Shown piece after piece: positions 1 to 9,440 of a DNA stretch of 64,000 nt (its first letter is position 1; every line of letters begins with the position of its first letter). Where the stretch lies: NCBI RefSeq assembly GCF_026642255.1, contig NZ_CP113264.1:2604001-2668000 (forward strand). Direction: 5' to 3'. A program made the position numbers and the translations under genes. Source of the stretch: Streptomonospora nanhaiensis (GTDB taxonomy: Bacteria > Actinomycetota > Actinomycetes > Streptosporangiales > Streptosporangiaceae). The notes beneath the pieces were generated by a model. It saw only the letters and a program-made list of their open reading frames with translations, was not told where the DNA came from and did not search any database.

Positions 1-974
1 TCCAGGACCTTCGCCCCCGTCCACCGGCGCTGTGCGCGGCCCGGTCCCCGCACCGCCTCGGCGATCTCCCGCAGGGCGAGCGCGGGGGTGCGCTGCTCCA
101 GCCACGCGTCGAACGAGCACAGCCGGCCCTCCGGGGACAGGGCGCCGAGGGCGTCGAGGAGTTCCCCCGCCCCCGCCAGGTCCTCCGCCAGCGGGGCGGG
201 AGCGCCCACCGCGAGCAGGATCCGTCTGACCCCGAACCGGCCCAGACCCGTCAGCCGCGCCCAGAAGGGGCGGGAGCCGTCCCCGCTCCCGTGGCCGTGG
301 CGCCCCACGACCACCGCCCCGGTGCCGGTGAGCCGCCACAGCGAGCGCAGGAGCCGGTCGGCAGCGGGATCGGAGCCCTCCCGCACCGCGCCGGGGTCCG
401 GCCGGCCCGCGCCGGTCAGGGTCTCCAGGGGGGTGCGGGCGCCGTCCGGGGCCTCGTAGAGGAGTCTCAGGGCCCGGGGGAGGAGGGCGTCGGCGCCGGC
501 GGGGGAGAGGGGGTCCTGGTCCTGCCCGACACCGTCCTCGAACACCTGCGACCACCAGCCGAGGATCCGGTCCGGGGAGCGTGCGTGCTGCTCCAGGCGC
601 CGCGCGGGGTGGGCGTTCCCGGCCCCCAGCTCGACCAGGCCGAGCCGGACGGCGGTCCGCCACGGCCGGACGAACTCCTCCACGTCGGGCGCCGGGCCGA
701 GTCCCTCCAGCCATCTGCGGCGCCGGCGGGGGTGGTCCTCCAGGCCGCGGGGCCACAGCCCGCACTCCCGGACGGCGTCGCGCACGTCGGCGGTCCCGGG
801 CAGGCCCCTGGGGCAGACGGGGGTCGCCGGCCCGCACCAGCGGGCCAGGCCGAGGGCGTCGCGCAGGGGCGGGGACGCGAGTGCGGCGAGGGCGAGGTCC
901 TCCGGGGGAGGGAGCGAGACGGGGCGGGCCGGGAGCCGCAGGCTGTCCGGGGACGCCGGTTCGTCGGAGGGCAT
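1..974 (-). CDS. Large hypothetical protein (paralogue of 11416-12900), 3' end beyond the window
   Basis: The reverse strand stays open from an ATG at 974 to the window edge, giving about 324 residues without the C-terminus. The start reads MPSDEPASPDSLRLPARP. It aligns by eye with the complete protein at 11416-12900: both have an N-terminal PVSL block, a segment ending in ARW..PATPV, a block with FGLWP or CGLWPRG, then 'EF..PW..AV.LGL/MIE', and later TGAVV..., LGRFGVRR and APLAEDLA. No enzymatic motif, signal peptide or membrane segment is visible. The family is unknown to me. It is transcribed divergently from jetA, with about 270 bases between the starts. Confidence 0.75.
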   Translation of the reverse strand, partial: MPSDEPASPDSLRLPARPVSLPPPEDLALAALASPPLRDALGLARWCGPATPVCPRGLPGTADVRDAVRECGLWPRGLEDHPRRRRRWLEGLGPAPDVEEFVRPWRTAVRLGLVELGAGNAHPARRLEQHARSPDRILGWWSQVFEDGVGQDQDPLSPAGADALLPRALRLLYEAPDGARTPLETLTGAGRPDPGAVREGSDPAADRLLRSLWRLTGTGAVVVGRHGHGSGDGSRPFWARLTGLGRFGVRRILLAVGAPAPLAEDLAGAGELLDALGALSPEGRLCSFDAWLEQRTPALALREIAEAVRGPGRAQRRWTGAKVL

Positions 975-1248
975 GGTGAGCTCATGGATTCTCTTGTGTG
1001 GACCGTGATTCCTCTTCTTCTACCGTGCCGGTGGGACGCGTTGTGGCGGATTCGCCAAGTTCGCCCCGTGGCGCCCGGCACACCGGCCCCTCACGCCCCA
1101 CGGAGGCGGACGCGGGGAACCGGGCCCCGTCGACCGCGGACAGCGGCCCGGACGTCCGCACCTGCCCCCGCAGTCACGTAGCGTCATGGTGTGGCGGAAC
1201 CCCCTCCGCCCCGGCGGCACCACTCCCACATCACCGAAAGGGCGGCCC

Positions 1249-2778
1249 GTGGTCGAACGCAGAGCCCTGGACATGGACTCCCTCGCGGTCAGCGACCGGT
1301 TCCGGCTGTTCAACTTCACCCGGCGCGACGACCACGTCACCTACCTGTGGATCCTGCGCGCCATGGACCGGCTGCGCGAGGTCCACCAGGTGCAGGTGTC
1401 CCCCGACGACGTCGCCGCGGCCCTGCGCGAGCTCGCCGCCGCGCACGACCAGGTGCCCACGCCCGACCGCGGCCTGCGCGACCGGCTGGACGAGCTCCAC
1501 GCCGACCGCGTCGTGCACCGCTTCGACGACGCCTCCCGGGCCGGGAACCTGGTGCGCTACCGCAACCGCCAGTCGGTCTACCAGTTCAGCGAGCTGGGCT
1601 ACTGGGCCTACCAGGCGGTGGAGAACCTGCTCGGCGCGCGCATCGAGGACGTCAACCTGTCCCGCCTGGTCTTCTCCGAGGTCCTGGACGACCTGCGCGC
1701 CCTCGCGGAGGCCAACCGCACCGGCCGGGCCGAGCACGTCCACCGCAGGCTCGCCCGCCTGGACTCGGCCATGGAGGACATGGGGCGCCGATCGGCGCAG
1801 TTCCACGTCACCCTGGGTGAGATCCTGCGCTCCACCGACGCCTCCCCGGACGTCTTCCTGCGCCACAAGAACGCCCTGCTGGTGCACATGTCCGACTTCA
1901 CGGCCGAGCTCGACCGCCACCTGCCCCGCCTGGACCGCGCCGTCCGCGAGGTCGAGGAGACCGGTCTGGCCACCCTCCTCTCCCGCGCCGCCGACGCCGA
2001 CGAGCGCCCCTTCATGGAGCGCGCCGAGCGCCGCGCCGACTGGGAGCGCCGCTGGCAGGCCCTGCGCGCCTGGTTCTCCTCCGACGACGCCGTCCCCGCG
2101 CGCGCCGCCGAACTGCACGCGGCCACCAGGACGGCCGTCTCCGGCGTGATCGCCCTGCTCCGGCAGATCACCGAGGCCCAGCGCGGCGGCGTCAACCGCT
2201 CCAGCCAGCTGCGCCACCTCGCCACCTGGGTGTTCAACACCCCCGACGACGGCGCCGCCCACGCCCTCATGGGAGCGGCGTTCAACGTCCGCTCCGCCCG
2301 CCACCTCGGCGTCGCCCACGACGACGAGGAACAGATCTCCCCCGGCCTGACCTGGTGGGACGCCCCCGGGGTCGAGGTCTCGGTCACCCTGTTCCGCAGC
2401 GGCACCGCGCCCACGGCCGGCGTGCCCAGGCCGGTGCGGCGCAACCCCGGGGCCCAGGCGCGCCTGCGCGGCAAGCAGGCCGCCGACCGCGGGTCCGAGC
2501 GCAGGTCGGCCGAACGCCTGGTCGAGGAGGGCGTCCACGGCCGTGTGCTGGACGAGACCGACACGCGTATCCTGCTGCGCCTGGTCACCCGCGCCCTGGA
2601 GGCGCGCACCGTCGTCGCCGGACGCCTCTCCTCGGCCTCCGGCGAGGGCGACGGCACCATGGTCCGCCTGGTCCCCGACCCGGCGGGCAGCACCGTGCGC
2701 ACCAGCCAGGGCCGGATCCACCTCCCGGGCCTGCGCCTGGAGGCGACCGCCCACCGGACACGAACGAAGAACCCCTGA
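1249..2778 (+). CDS. jetA: JetA (TIGR02677/DUF2397), kleisin-like subunit of a type II Wadjet-type SMC complex
   Basis: First gene of a jetABC operon. The family is the MukF/MksF-like kleisin subunit that bridges the heads of the JetC SMC ATPase. The RFRLFNFTRRDDHVTYLWILR stretch begins with the typical RFRLF entry of TIGR02677, and the length (about 509 aa) fits the family. I favour GTG 1249, preceded by AAAGGG, over the in-frame ATG at 1186, which has no ribosome-binding site and sits on a TAGCGT -10-like sequence; ATG 1273 is also possible. The stop overlaps the jetB start in an ATGA junction, implying translational coupling. Wadjet systems restrict plasmid DNA; whether this one does is inference. 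Confidence 0.9.
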   Translation: MVERRALDMDSLAVSDRFRLFNFTRRDDHVTYLWILRAMDRLREVHQVQVSPDDVAAALRELAAAHDQVPTPDRGLRDRLDELHADRVVHRFDDASRAGNLVRYRNRQSVYQFSELGYWAYQAVENLLGARIEDVNLSRLVFSEVLDDLRALAEANRTGRAEHVHRRLARLDSAMEDMGRRSAQFHVTLGEILRSTDASPDVFLRHKNALLVHMSDFTAELDRHLPRLDRAVREVEETGLATLLSRAADADERPFMERAERRADWERRWQALRAWFSSDDAVPARAAELHAATRTAVSGVIALLRQITEAQRGGVNRSSQLRHLATWVFNTPDDGAAHALMGAAFNVRSARHLGVAHDDEEQISPGLTWWDAPGVEVSVTLFRSGTAPTAGVPRPVRRNPGAQARLRGKQAADRGSERRSAERLVEEGVHGRVLDETDTRILLRLVTRALEARTVVAGRLSSASGEGDGTMVRLVPDPAGSTVRTSQGRIHLPGLRLEATAHRTRTKNP

Positions 2779-4262
2779 TGCCCCGAACCTCCGCCCCCGC
2801 GGTCGCCCCCGCCGACCTCGGCTCCTACCAGCAGGCCGTGCGGCGCGTCCTCACCTGCGACCTCATCACCGCCTCGCGGCCCCGCCCCGGCGTCCTCGAC
2901 CAGGTGCTGCGCTGGGCCGACGAGCTCGCCGCCGACCTCCACCGGCTCTTCGGCTACACCCTGATCGCCACGACCGACCACGTGCGCCTGGTCCGCGAGC
3001 TGGACGCCCTGGACCCCACCCAGACCCAGGCCTTCTCCCGCCGGGGCAGGCCCTTCGACCGGCGCAGGCTCGCCTACCTGTGCCTGCTGCTGGCCTCCTT
3101 CCAGCGCTCCCAGATCGAGATCAGCCTCGCCGACCTGGTCGCCCGCCTCACCCCCGCCGCCAACGCGGTCCAGGGCCTGGGCTACGACCCCACCGACGGA
3201 TCGCACAAGGCCGCGCTGGTGGACGCCGCCCACTGGCTCCTCGACCGGGGCGCCCTGCACCTGTCCGACGGCTCGCTGGAGGCGTGGGCGGCCACCGGCG
3301 ACCAGGGAGACGCGCTCTTCGACATCGACCACGAGGTCTGCGAGGTGCTGTTCCGGCCGGCCCGCCCGGTCCAGCACCTGGGCAGCGCGGCGGGACTGCT
3401 CGCCGAACCGCTGACCGCGGCCTCCCCCCGCGAGCAGGCGGCCCGCCGGGCCCGGCGCCTCCTGGTGGAGCGCCCCGTCGTCTACTTCGCCGACGTCGAA
3501 CCCGAGGTCGCCGACGTCCTGCGCGGGCGGGGCGCGGCCGAGGAGCTGGCCCGCGCCACCGGCCTGAAGGTGGAGCGCCGCGCGGAGGGGGTCCTGCTCG
3601 CCGACCCGGCGGGCACCTTCACCGACCGCCCCTTCCCCGGGCGCGGCGGCGCGGTCAACCGCACCGCCGGGCTCCTGCTCGCCAAGGTCGCCGACCTCCT
3701 GGAGACGTCCCTGGCGGCGCTGGTGGTGCTGCCCGTGCCCCCGCTCCCCGCCGACCAGGCCGCCCTGGTCCGCCTGGTCGACGCGGGCCTGCCCCGCGAC
3801 GGGGTCGTCGCCGGACTCGCCTGGACGCCGGAGCCCCCCGGGGCGGACGACGGCGCGGGGCCGCCGGAGCGGCTGGAGGCCCCCCTGGTCGAACGCTCCC
3901 GGTGGGAGACGATGATCCACGAGCTCTTCGCCGAGTTCGGCGCGGCCTCCTTCGGCGGCGCCTGGCAGCAGGACCCCTACGGCCTCCTGGACGCCGCCCT
4001 GGCGCTGCTCGCCGAGCTCTCCCTGGTCCGGCCGGTCCCGGGCGGGGCCCTGGTGCTCCCCGCCGCCTCCCGCTACCGCAACCTCCAGGGCGCGCTGCCC
4101 GAGCGCGCCGACAGCGGCCAGCTCCCCCTGGGGCTGGCGGACCCGGCGCCCGCGGAGGCCGCCCCCGCCGACCAGCCCCCCTCCGAGACCGCACCCCCCG
4201 ACGATCCCGGGCCGGCCCCCGAACCCACGGCCGCCCACGCCCCCGCGGAAGGAAACCGATGA
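2778..4262 (+). CDS. jetB: JetB (TIGR02678/DUF2398), MukE/MksE-like subunit
   Basis: Second gene of the operon. It starts at ATG 2778, which shares bases with the jetA stop. The upstream part of the open frame, from 2355, is a shadow inside jetA. About 494 residues. The N-terminal half (AVRRVLTCDLIT, FGYTLIATTDHVRLVREL, FDRRRLAYLCLLLASFQRSQ) is typical of the DUF2398 winged-helix protein that binds the JetA kleisin. The last 40 residues are a Pro/Ala-rich acidic tail. The stop again overlaps the jetC start (ATGA, 4259-4262), so all three subunits are translationally coupled, as expected for a fixed-stoichiometry complex. Confidence 0.9.
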   Translation: MPRTSAPAVAPADLGSYQQAVRRVLTCDLITASRPRPGVLDQVLRWADELAADLHRLFGYTLIATTDHVRLVRELDALDPTQTQAFSRRGRPFDRRRLAYLCLLLASFQRSQIEISLADLVARLTPAANAVQGLGYDPTDGSHKAALVDAAHWLLDRGALHLSDGSLEAWAATGDQGDALFDIDHEVCEVLFRPARPVQHLGSAAGLLAEPLTAASPREQAARRARRLLVERPVVYFADVEPEVADVLRGRGAAEELARATGLKVERRAEGVLLADPAGTFTDRPFPGRGGAVNRTAGLLLAKVADLLETSLAALVVLPVPPLPADQAALVRLVDAGLPRDGVVAGLAWTPEPPGADDGAGPPERLEAPLVERSRWETMIHELFAEFGAASFGGAWQQDPYGLLDAALALLAELSLVRPVPGGALVLPAASRYRNLQGALPERADSGQLPLGLADPAPAEAAPADQPPSETAPPDDPGPAPEPTAAHAPAEGNR

Positions 4263-7200
4263 CCTCCAGGAGCGACCGCTTCCGGCCCAGCCGCGCCGGC
4301 GTCATCAACGTCTGGGACTACGTCGACGAGGAGTTCGTGTTCGCCGACGGCCGCCTGGTGCTGCGCGGGCACAACGGCTCGGGCAAGACCAAGGCCCTGG
4401 AGGTGCTCTTCCCGTTCGTGCTCGACGGGTACACCGACGCACGCCGCCTCGACCCCTTCAGCGGCCAGAACCGCACCATGAAGTCCAACCTGCTCTACCG
4501 GGGTGAGGACTCCGCGTACGGGTACGTGTGGATGGAGTTCGCCCGCCCCGACGGCGACCGCACCGAGACCGCCACGCTGGTCATCGGACTGCGCGCGCAC
4601 AAGCACCGCGACGGCGTCAACCCCTCGTTCTTCGTCACCGACCGGCGCCTGGGCGTCGACTTCGGCCTGCTCGCCTCCGACGGGCGCCCGCTCACCGAAC
4701 GCCAGCTCAAGGGCGTCCTGGGCGACGCCGCCTGGCACGCCACCGCCGCGGACTACCGCAAGGCCGTGGACGCACGCCTCTTCGGGCTCGGCGAGCGCTA
4801 CACCCAGCTCCTGGACCTGCTCCTGGCGCTGCGCCGGCCCCTGCTGGCCAAGGACCTGGACCCCGACAAGGTCTCCGAGACCCTCACCAGCGGACTGAGC
4901 CCCCTCGACGAGACCCTCCTGGACCAGGCCGCCCGCGACTTCACCAACCTGGCCGCCGTCCAGCGCCGGTTCGACCAGGCGACCACCGCCCACGCCGCGA
5001 CCACCGCCTTCGCCGGCGAGTACGCCTCCTACCTGGACGTGCACGCCCGCCACCGGCTCGCGCGCCTGCGCACCGCCACCGGCCACGCCGCCGAGCGGGC
5101 GGCGGCCGTCACCGAGGCGCGCGGGACCCGGGAACGGGCCTCAGTCGAGCACGCCGCCGCCTCCGCGAGGTCCGAGGAGCTCGACGCCCGCGTCCGCGAG
5201 CTGGCCGCGCGCAGGAGCGGGCTGGAGGCCGACGACGCGTTCCGCAGCCACGCCGCCCTGGAGGTCGAGCGCGCCCACAGCGCGGAGACCGCCCGCGAAC
5301 TCCGCGAACAGCAGGCCCGCCTGGACGTCCAGGCGGGCGAGGTGGGCGCCCTGCGCCGTGAGGCCGACCAGGTCGCCGACGACCTCGAACGGGTACGCGC
5401 CCGCACCGGTGAACTCGCCGCGGAACTGGCCGAGGCCGCGGACCGGGCCGGCCTGGCCCACGACGGGGAGGGGCCCGCCGACAGCGGCGACGACCTGCCC
5501 TCCGCGGCACGGGCCCGCGCCACCGCCCGCCGCGCCGACGTGGACGCGGTGCGCGAACGCCTCCGCGGGCTCGCCGGGGCGGAGACCGCCCGCGCCGCGG
5601 CCGACCGGGCCGCCGCCCGCGCAGACGAGCGGCTACAGCAGCGCGAGCAGGAGTGCGGGGAGGCGGACGAGGCCCTGGCCGCCGCGCGCGCCGCCGCCGC
5701 CGACGCCCTCGCCGCCTGGGCCGGGCACTGGGCGCAGGGCCCCTCCCCGGTCACCGGCGCCGCCTGCGTCCAGGCCCTGGAGCAGGCGCTGGAACGGTTC
5801 GGCGAACCCGGCACCCCCGCCCTGGCCGAGGTCTACGGCGAGCACACCGACCAGCAGCGCCTCGACGCGGCCGGCCGCGTGCGCACCCTGGAGGACCGAA
5901 GGGAGCGGCTGGACGGGGAGACCGCGCGCCTCACCCGCGAACGCGCGGACATCGCCGCCGAGCGCGACGACGCCCCGCCCGCCGACCACCGGCGCACCGC
6001 GTCCCGGGAGGGCCGCCCCGGCGCCCCGCTGTGGCGGCTCGTCCGGTTCGCCGACACCGTCGCGGACGCCGACGCGGCGGCGGTCGAGGGCGCGCTGGAC
6101 GGGGCCGGGCTGCTCACCGCGTGGGTCCACCCGGACGCCGACGCCACCCGCGCGGCCCTGGAGGCGGGGGAGGCCGACGCCTACCTCCTGCCCGCCGGCG
6201 AGACGGTCGCGGACGGGGGCCGCACCCTCGCCGAGGTGCTCGTCCCCGAGCAGCAGGACCTGGTGCCCCAGGACGTGATCGCCCGCGTCCTGGCCTCGGT
6301 CCGCCTGGACGGCGCCGCGGGCGGCGCGGACGCCCCCGGGCCCTCGGGGGCCGCCCCGGCGGAGCACACCGTCACCGCCCGGGCCGGGTTCGCCCAGGGC
6401 CTCCTCGTGGGATCCTGCCCCAAGGACGTCCCCGAGTTCATCGGCGCCACCAACCGGGCCCACCGCCGCCGCGAGCGCCTCGCCGCCTGCGACGCGCGCC
6501 TGGCCGAACTCGCCGAGCAGGGCGCCCTGCTCTCCGACGACCTCGACCGCGCGGGCGAACTCCTCAAGGCCTTCACCCGGGCGAGGTCGGCCCTGCCCGA
6601 CACCGCCCCGGTCGACCGCGCCGTGCGCCGCGTCGAGCACCACTCCACCCTCCTGGCCTCCGCGCGCGGCGAGAGCGAGGAGCGGCGCCGCGCCCTCGAC
6701 TCCGCCGTCGCCGAGGTGGACGCCCACCGCCACCAGGTGCGCGCCGTGGCCGCCGAACGCGCCCTGCCCGTGCGCCCGGAGGCCGTCGAGGCCGTGGCCT
6801 CGGCCGTGGACGACTTCGCAGCTGCCGCCCGCGACCTCCACACCGCCCGCGCCGAGGCCGCCCGGCACACCGCCGACCTGGACGGGCGCCGGGAGACCAT
6901 CGCCCGGCTGGGCGGTCGGCTGGAGGAGGACCGCGAACGCCATGAGGAGCGCCTGCGCGAGCACGAGCGGGCCGTCGCGGAGCTCGCCGCCCGCGAGGAG
7001 GGCATCAGCGCCCCGGTGCGCGAGATCATGGCCGAGCTGGAGGCCGTGCGGGGGTCCTTGCGCGGGGCCGAGGCGGAGCAGCGCGAGGTCCGGGCGCGGG
7101 CGTCCTCCGCGCACGAGACGATGATCCGCGCCGACCGCGACCTCGAACACGGGCAGAAGGCCCTCACCGACGCCTTCACGGCCCTGTTCGAGCACGCCGA

Positions 7201-8506
7201 CGCCTTCGCGGCCCTGACCCACCCCGACCTGCGCGCCACCCTGGGTGTGGAGCCCGGGCCCGCCTGGCCGGACCGGGGGCTGTGGCCCGAGCCGGAACAG
7301 GCCGCCGAGAAGGTGCTCGCGGAGGGGGACGCGGACCCCCGGGACGCCGTCCGCGCCGTCCTGCCGCCGGCCGCGGTGGCGCTGAGCGACGCCTTCGCGC
7401 AAGCGGTCGACCCGGGCCGCGCCGTGACCGACGGCGACCTCAAGTCCGCCTCCACCCGCGTCTCCAACGCCCTGCGCGCCTTCCAGGACGCCCTGGGCGG
7501 CGACGCGGAGGGCTACCGCGTCGACCACGACTTCGGCACGAGCGGGATCATCACCGTGTTCGTCAACGACGAGACGGGCCGCAACCCGGTCTCCGCCTTC
7601 GCGCGCACCATCGCCGACCGCGTCGAGGACCAGGGCGCGCTCCTGCGGGAGGAGGAGCGCGGCGTCCTGGAGGACGAGCTGCTCAGCGGTATCGCGCAGC
7701 AGATCCACGAGCGCGTGCGCGTCGCCCGCGACCTGGTCGCCGGCATGGACCGCGACACCCGCTCGCGGCCCATGTCCTCGGGCACGCGCATCGGCATCCG
7801 CTGGAGCCGGTCGGACCGCCTCACCGAGGACCAGGCCCTCGCGGCGCAGCTGCTCAAACGCGACGCCGCCGGTCTGGGACAGGCGGGCCTGACACGTCTG
7901 CGGGAGGTCCTGCGGCAGATGATCCGGGCCCACCACGCCGCGCACCCCCGCGCCACCTACAAGCAGGTCCTGGCCGCGGTGCTGGACTACCGGGCCTGGT
8001 ACCGGTTCGAGCTGCGCATGGCCGTCCCCGGCCAGGACGAGGTCCGCCTCACCAAGAACAAGCACGAGCAGATGTCCGGCGGCGAGAAGTCCGCGGCGAT
8101 CCACCTGCCCCTGTTCGCCGCCGCCAACGCCCTCTACACCTCGGCGTCCCCCACCTGCCCGCGGATGGTGGCGCTGGACGAGGCGTTCGCCGGGATCGAC
8201 GACCGGTACAAGCCGGAGCTCATGGGGCTGACGGTCACGTTCGACCTGGACATGTTCATGACCGGGCACGACCTGTGGGTGCACTACGACAGCGTGCCCA
8301 TGGCCTCCCACTACGACATGCACCACGACAAGGGCTCGCACACCGTCTCGGCGCTGTTCATGCTCTGGGACGGTACCCAGACGATCGACGCCGACGCGGG
8401 GTTCGCCGGGAACGAGGAGCTCGCGGCCGAGCTCCTCGGGTTCACCCCCAGCCGCTACGCCCCGCTGTCGGCAGCCGGGACCCTCCTGGAGGACACCGGC
8501 GGGTGA
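4259..8506 (+). CDS. jetC: JetC (TIGR02680), SMC-like ATPase of a type II Wadjet-type complex
   Basis: A 1415-residue SMC/MukB-like motor. Walker A GHNGSGKT lies at residues 37-44, the ABC signature SGGEK at 1273-1277, and Walker B MVALDEAFAGID from 1303. Between them are long Ala/Glu/Arg-rich coiled-coil segments (about 270-480 and 740-980) with a hinge-like region in the middle. The start ATG 4259 overlaps jetB. In Wadjet the JetABC complex extrudes DNA loops and JetD (DUF2399, Toprim) cuts the plasmid. No jetD lies downstream: 55 bases after the stop the strand switches to an unrelated SDR gene. The complex could be JetD-independent or use a distant nuclease. Confidence 0.92.
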   Translation: MTSRSDRFRPSRAGVINVWDYVDEEFVFADGRLVLRGHNGSGKTKALEVLFPFVLDGYTDARRLDPFSGQNRTMKSNLLYRGEDSAYGYVWMEFARPDGDRTETATLVIGLRAHKHRDGVNPSFFVTDRRLGVDFGLLASDGRPLTERQLKGVLGDAAWHATAADYRKAVDARLFGLGERYTQLLDLLLALRRPLLAKDLDPDKVSETLTSGLSPLDETLLDQAARDFTNLAAVQRRFDQATTAHAATTAFAGEYASYLDVHARHRLARLRTATGHAAERAAAVTEARGTRERASVEHAAASARSEELDARVRELAARRSGLEADDAFRSHAALEVERAHSAETARELREQQARLDVQAGEVGALRREADQVADDLERVRARTGELAAELAEAADRAGLAHDGEGPADSGDDLPSAARARATARRADVDAVRERLRGLAGAETARAAADRAAARADERLQQREQECGEADEALAAARAAAADALAAWAGHWAQGPSPVTGAACVQALEQALERFGEPGTPALAEVYGEHTDQQRLDAAGRVRTLEDRRERLDGETARLTRERADIAAERDDAPPADHRRTASREGRPGAPLWRLVRFADTVADADAAAVEGALDGAGLLTAWVHPDADATRAALEAGEADAYLLPAGETVADGGRTLAEVLVPEQQDLVPQDVIARVLASVRLDGAAGGADAPGPSGAAPAEHTVTARAGFAQGLLVGSCPKDVPEFIGATNRAHRRRERLAACDARLAELAEQGALLSDDLDRAGELLKAFTRARSALPDTAPVDRAVRRVEHHSTLLASARGESEERRRALDSAVAEVDAHRHQVRAVAAERALPVRPEAVEAVASAVDDFAAAARDLHTARAEAARHTADLDGRRETIARLGGRLEEDRERHEERLREHERAVAELAAREEGISAPVREIMAELEAVRGSLRGAEAEQREVRARASSAHETMIRADRDLEHGQKALTDAFTALFEHADAFAALTHPDLRATLGVEPGPAWPDRGLWPEPEQAAEKVLAEGDADPRDAVRAVLPPAAVALSDAFAQAVDPGRAVTDGDLKSASTRVSNALRAFQDALGGDAEGYRVDHDFGTSGIITVFVNDETGRNPVSAFARTIADRVEDQGALLREEERGVLEDELLSGIAQQIHERVRVARDLVAGMDRDTRSRPMSSGTRIGIRWSRSDRLTEDQALAAQLLKRDAAGLGQAGLTRLREVLRQMIRAHHAAHPRATYKQVLAAVLDYRAWYRFELRMAVPGQDEVRLTKNKHEQMSGGEKSAAIHLPLFAAANALYTSASPTCPRMVALDEAFAGIDDRYKPELMGLTVTFDLDMFMTGHDLWVHYDSVPMASHYDMHHDKGSHTVSALFMLWDGTQTIDADAGFAGNEELAAELLGFTPSRYAPLSAAGTLLEDTGG

Positions 8507-8560
8507 GGCGGTGGAGCGGTTCCGCGCCGCCGTGCGCCGAGGGGTGCGCGGCGGGGGCGG

Positions 8561-9298
8561 TCAGCGCAGGTGGGAGGCGCCGTTGACGTCCAGGACGGCG
8601 CCGGAGGACCACACCGCCTCCGGCGAGGCCAGGTACAGGACGGCCGCCGCCACCTCCTCGGGCGCGGCCACCCGCCCGAACGGGCTCTGCGCGCGGACCT
8701 CGTCGGTGACCCGGTCGGCGACGCGCTCGGTCGCCACGAACCCCGGGGCCACGGAGGCGACGGCGATGCCGTGCGGGGCCAGGGCCGCGGCCAGTGACTG
8801 CCCCAGGGAGTGCAGCGCGGCCTTGCTCGCCCCGTAGGCCGGGTGGTCGGGCTCCCCCTTGTAGGCGCCGCGCGAGCCGACGTTGACGATGTGCCCCGGG
8901 GCCCCGCGGTCGATCATGTGCCGGGCGGCGAGGTAGCCGATGTTGGCGGCGGCCACCACGTTCACGTCCAGGGTGGCCCGCCAGGCCTCCTGCCACTCCT
9001 CGTAGGAGACACCGGCGACCGGGTGGGCCGTGTTGACGGCCGCGTTGTTGACCACCACGTCGATCCCGCCCAGGGCCGCGACCACCCCCGAGACGAGGTC
9101 GGCGGTGGCCGCGGGGTCGCGCAGGTCGGCGCGGAACAGCGCGTGCCCCTCGCCGGGCAGGCCGGCGAGGGTGCGCTCGGCCTCCTCCACGCTGTTCCCG
9201 CAGTGGACGGCCACACGGTCGCCCGCCCCGGCGAAGGCCCGGGCGACGGCCCGGCCGATGCCCCGGGCCGCCCCGGTGACCAGCACGTTCCGGTTCAC
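8561..9298 (-). CDS. SDR family NAD(P)-dependent oxidoreductase (FabG-like)
   Basis: A 245-residue classical short-chain dehydrogenase. It carries the cofactor motif TGAARGIG near residue 8, NNAAVN in the middle, and the catalytic Ser, Tyr and Lys in the segment VGSRGAYKGEPDHPAYGASK. It starts at GTG 9298 preceded by GGGGAGGGG. The substrate cannot be read from the sequence; sugar or acyl alcohol oxidation and 3-oxoacyl reduction are all plausible. It converges on jetC with a 54-base gap and does not appear to belong to that system. Confidence 0.88.
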   Translation of the reverse strand: MNRNVLVTGAARGIGRAVARAFAGAGDRVAVHCGNSVEEAERTLAGLPGEGHALFRADLRDPAATADLVSGVVAALGGIDVVVNNAAVNTAHPVAGVSYEEWQEAWRATLDVNVVAAANIGYLAARHMIDRGAPGHIVNVGSRGAYKGEPDHPAYGASKAALHSLGQSLAAALAPHGIAVASVAPGFVATERVADRVTDEVRAQSPFGRVAAPEEVAAAVLYLASPEAVWSSGAVLDVNGASHLR

Positions 9299-9440
9299 CG
9301 GCCCCTCCCCGGGGTCGGGGCGGGCGCGGCGGACGTCGGATGATGAGGCATGGGCGGCATCCTAGCCCCCGCCCCCGGGTCCTTCCGCGGGCGGGGGCCG
9401 GGGACGGGGCCGCGCGGCCGGGGGGCCCGGCGCCGGGGTG

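Noticed and set aside
2543-4258. The jetC frame staying open upstream of its start through jetB
   Set aside because: The ATGA overlap at 4259 and the family N-terminus (SDRFRPSRAGVINVWDYVDE) set the start; the upstream reading is a shadow of jetB in GC-rich DNA.
8507-8560. jetD remnant downstream of jetC
   Set aside because: Only 54 bases separate jetC from the convergent SDR gene, with no coding sequence resembling DUF2399.
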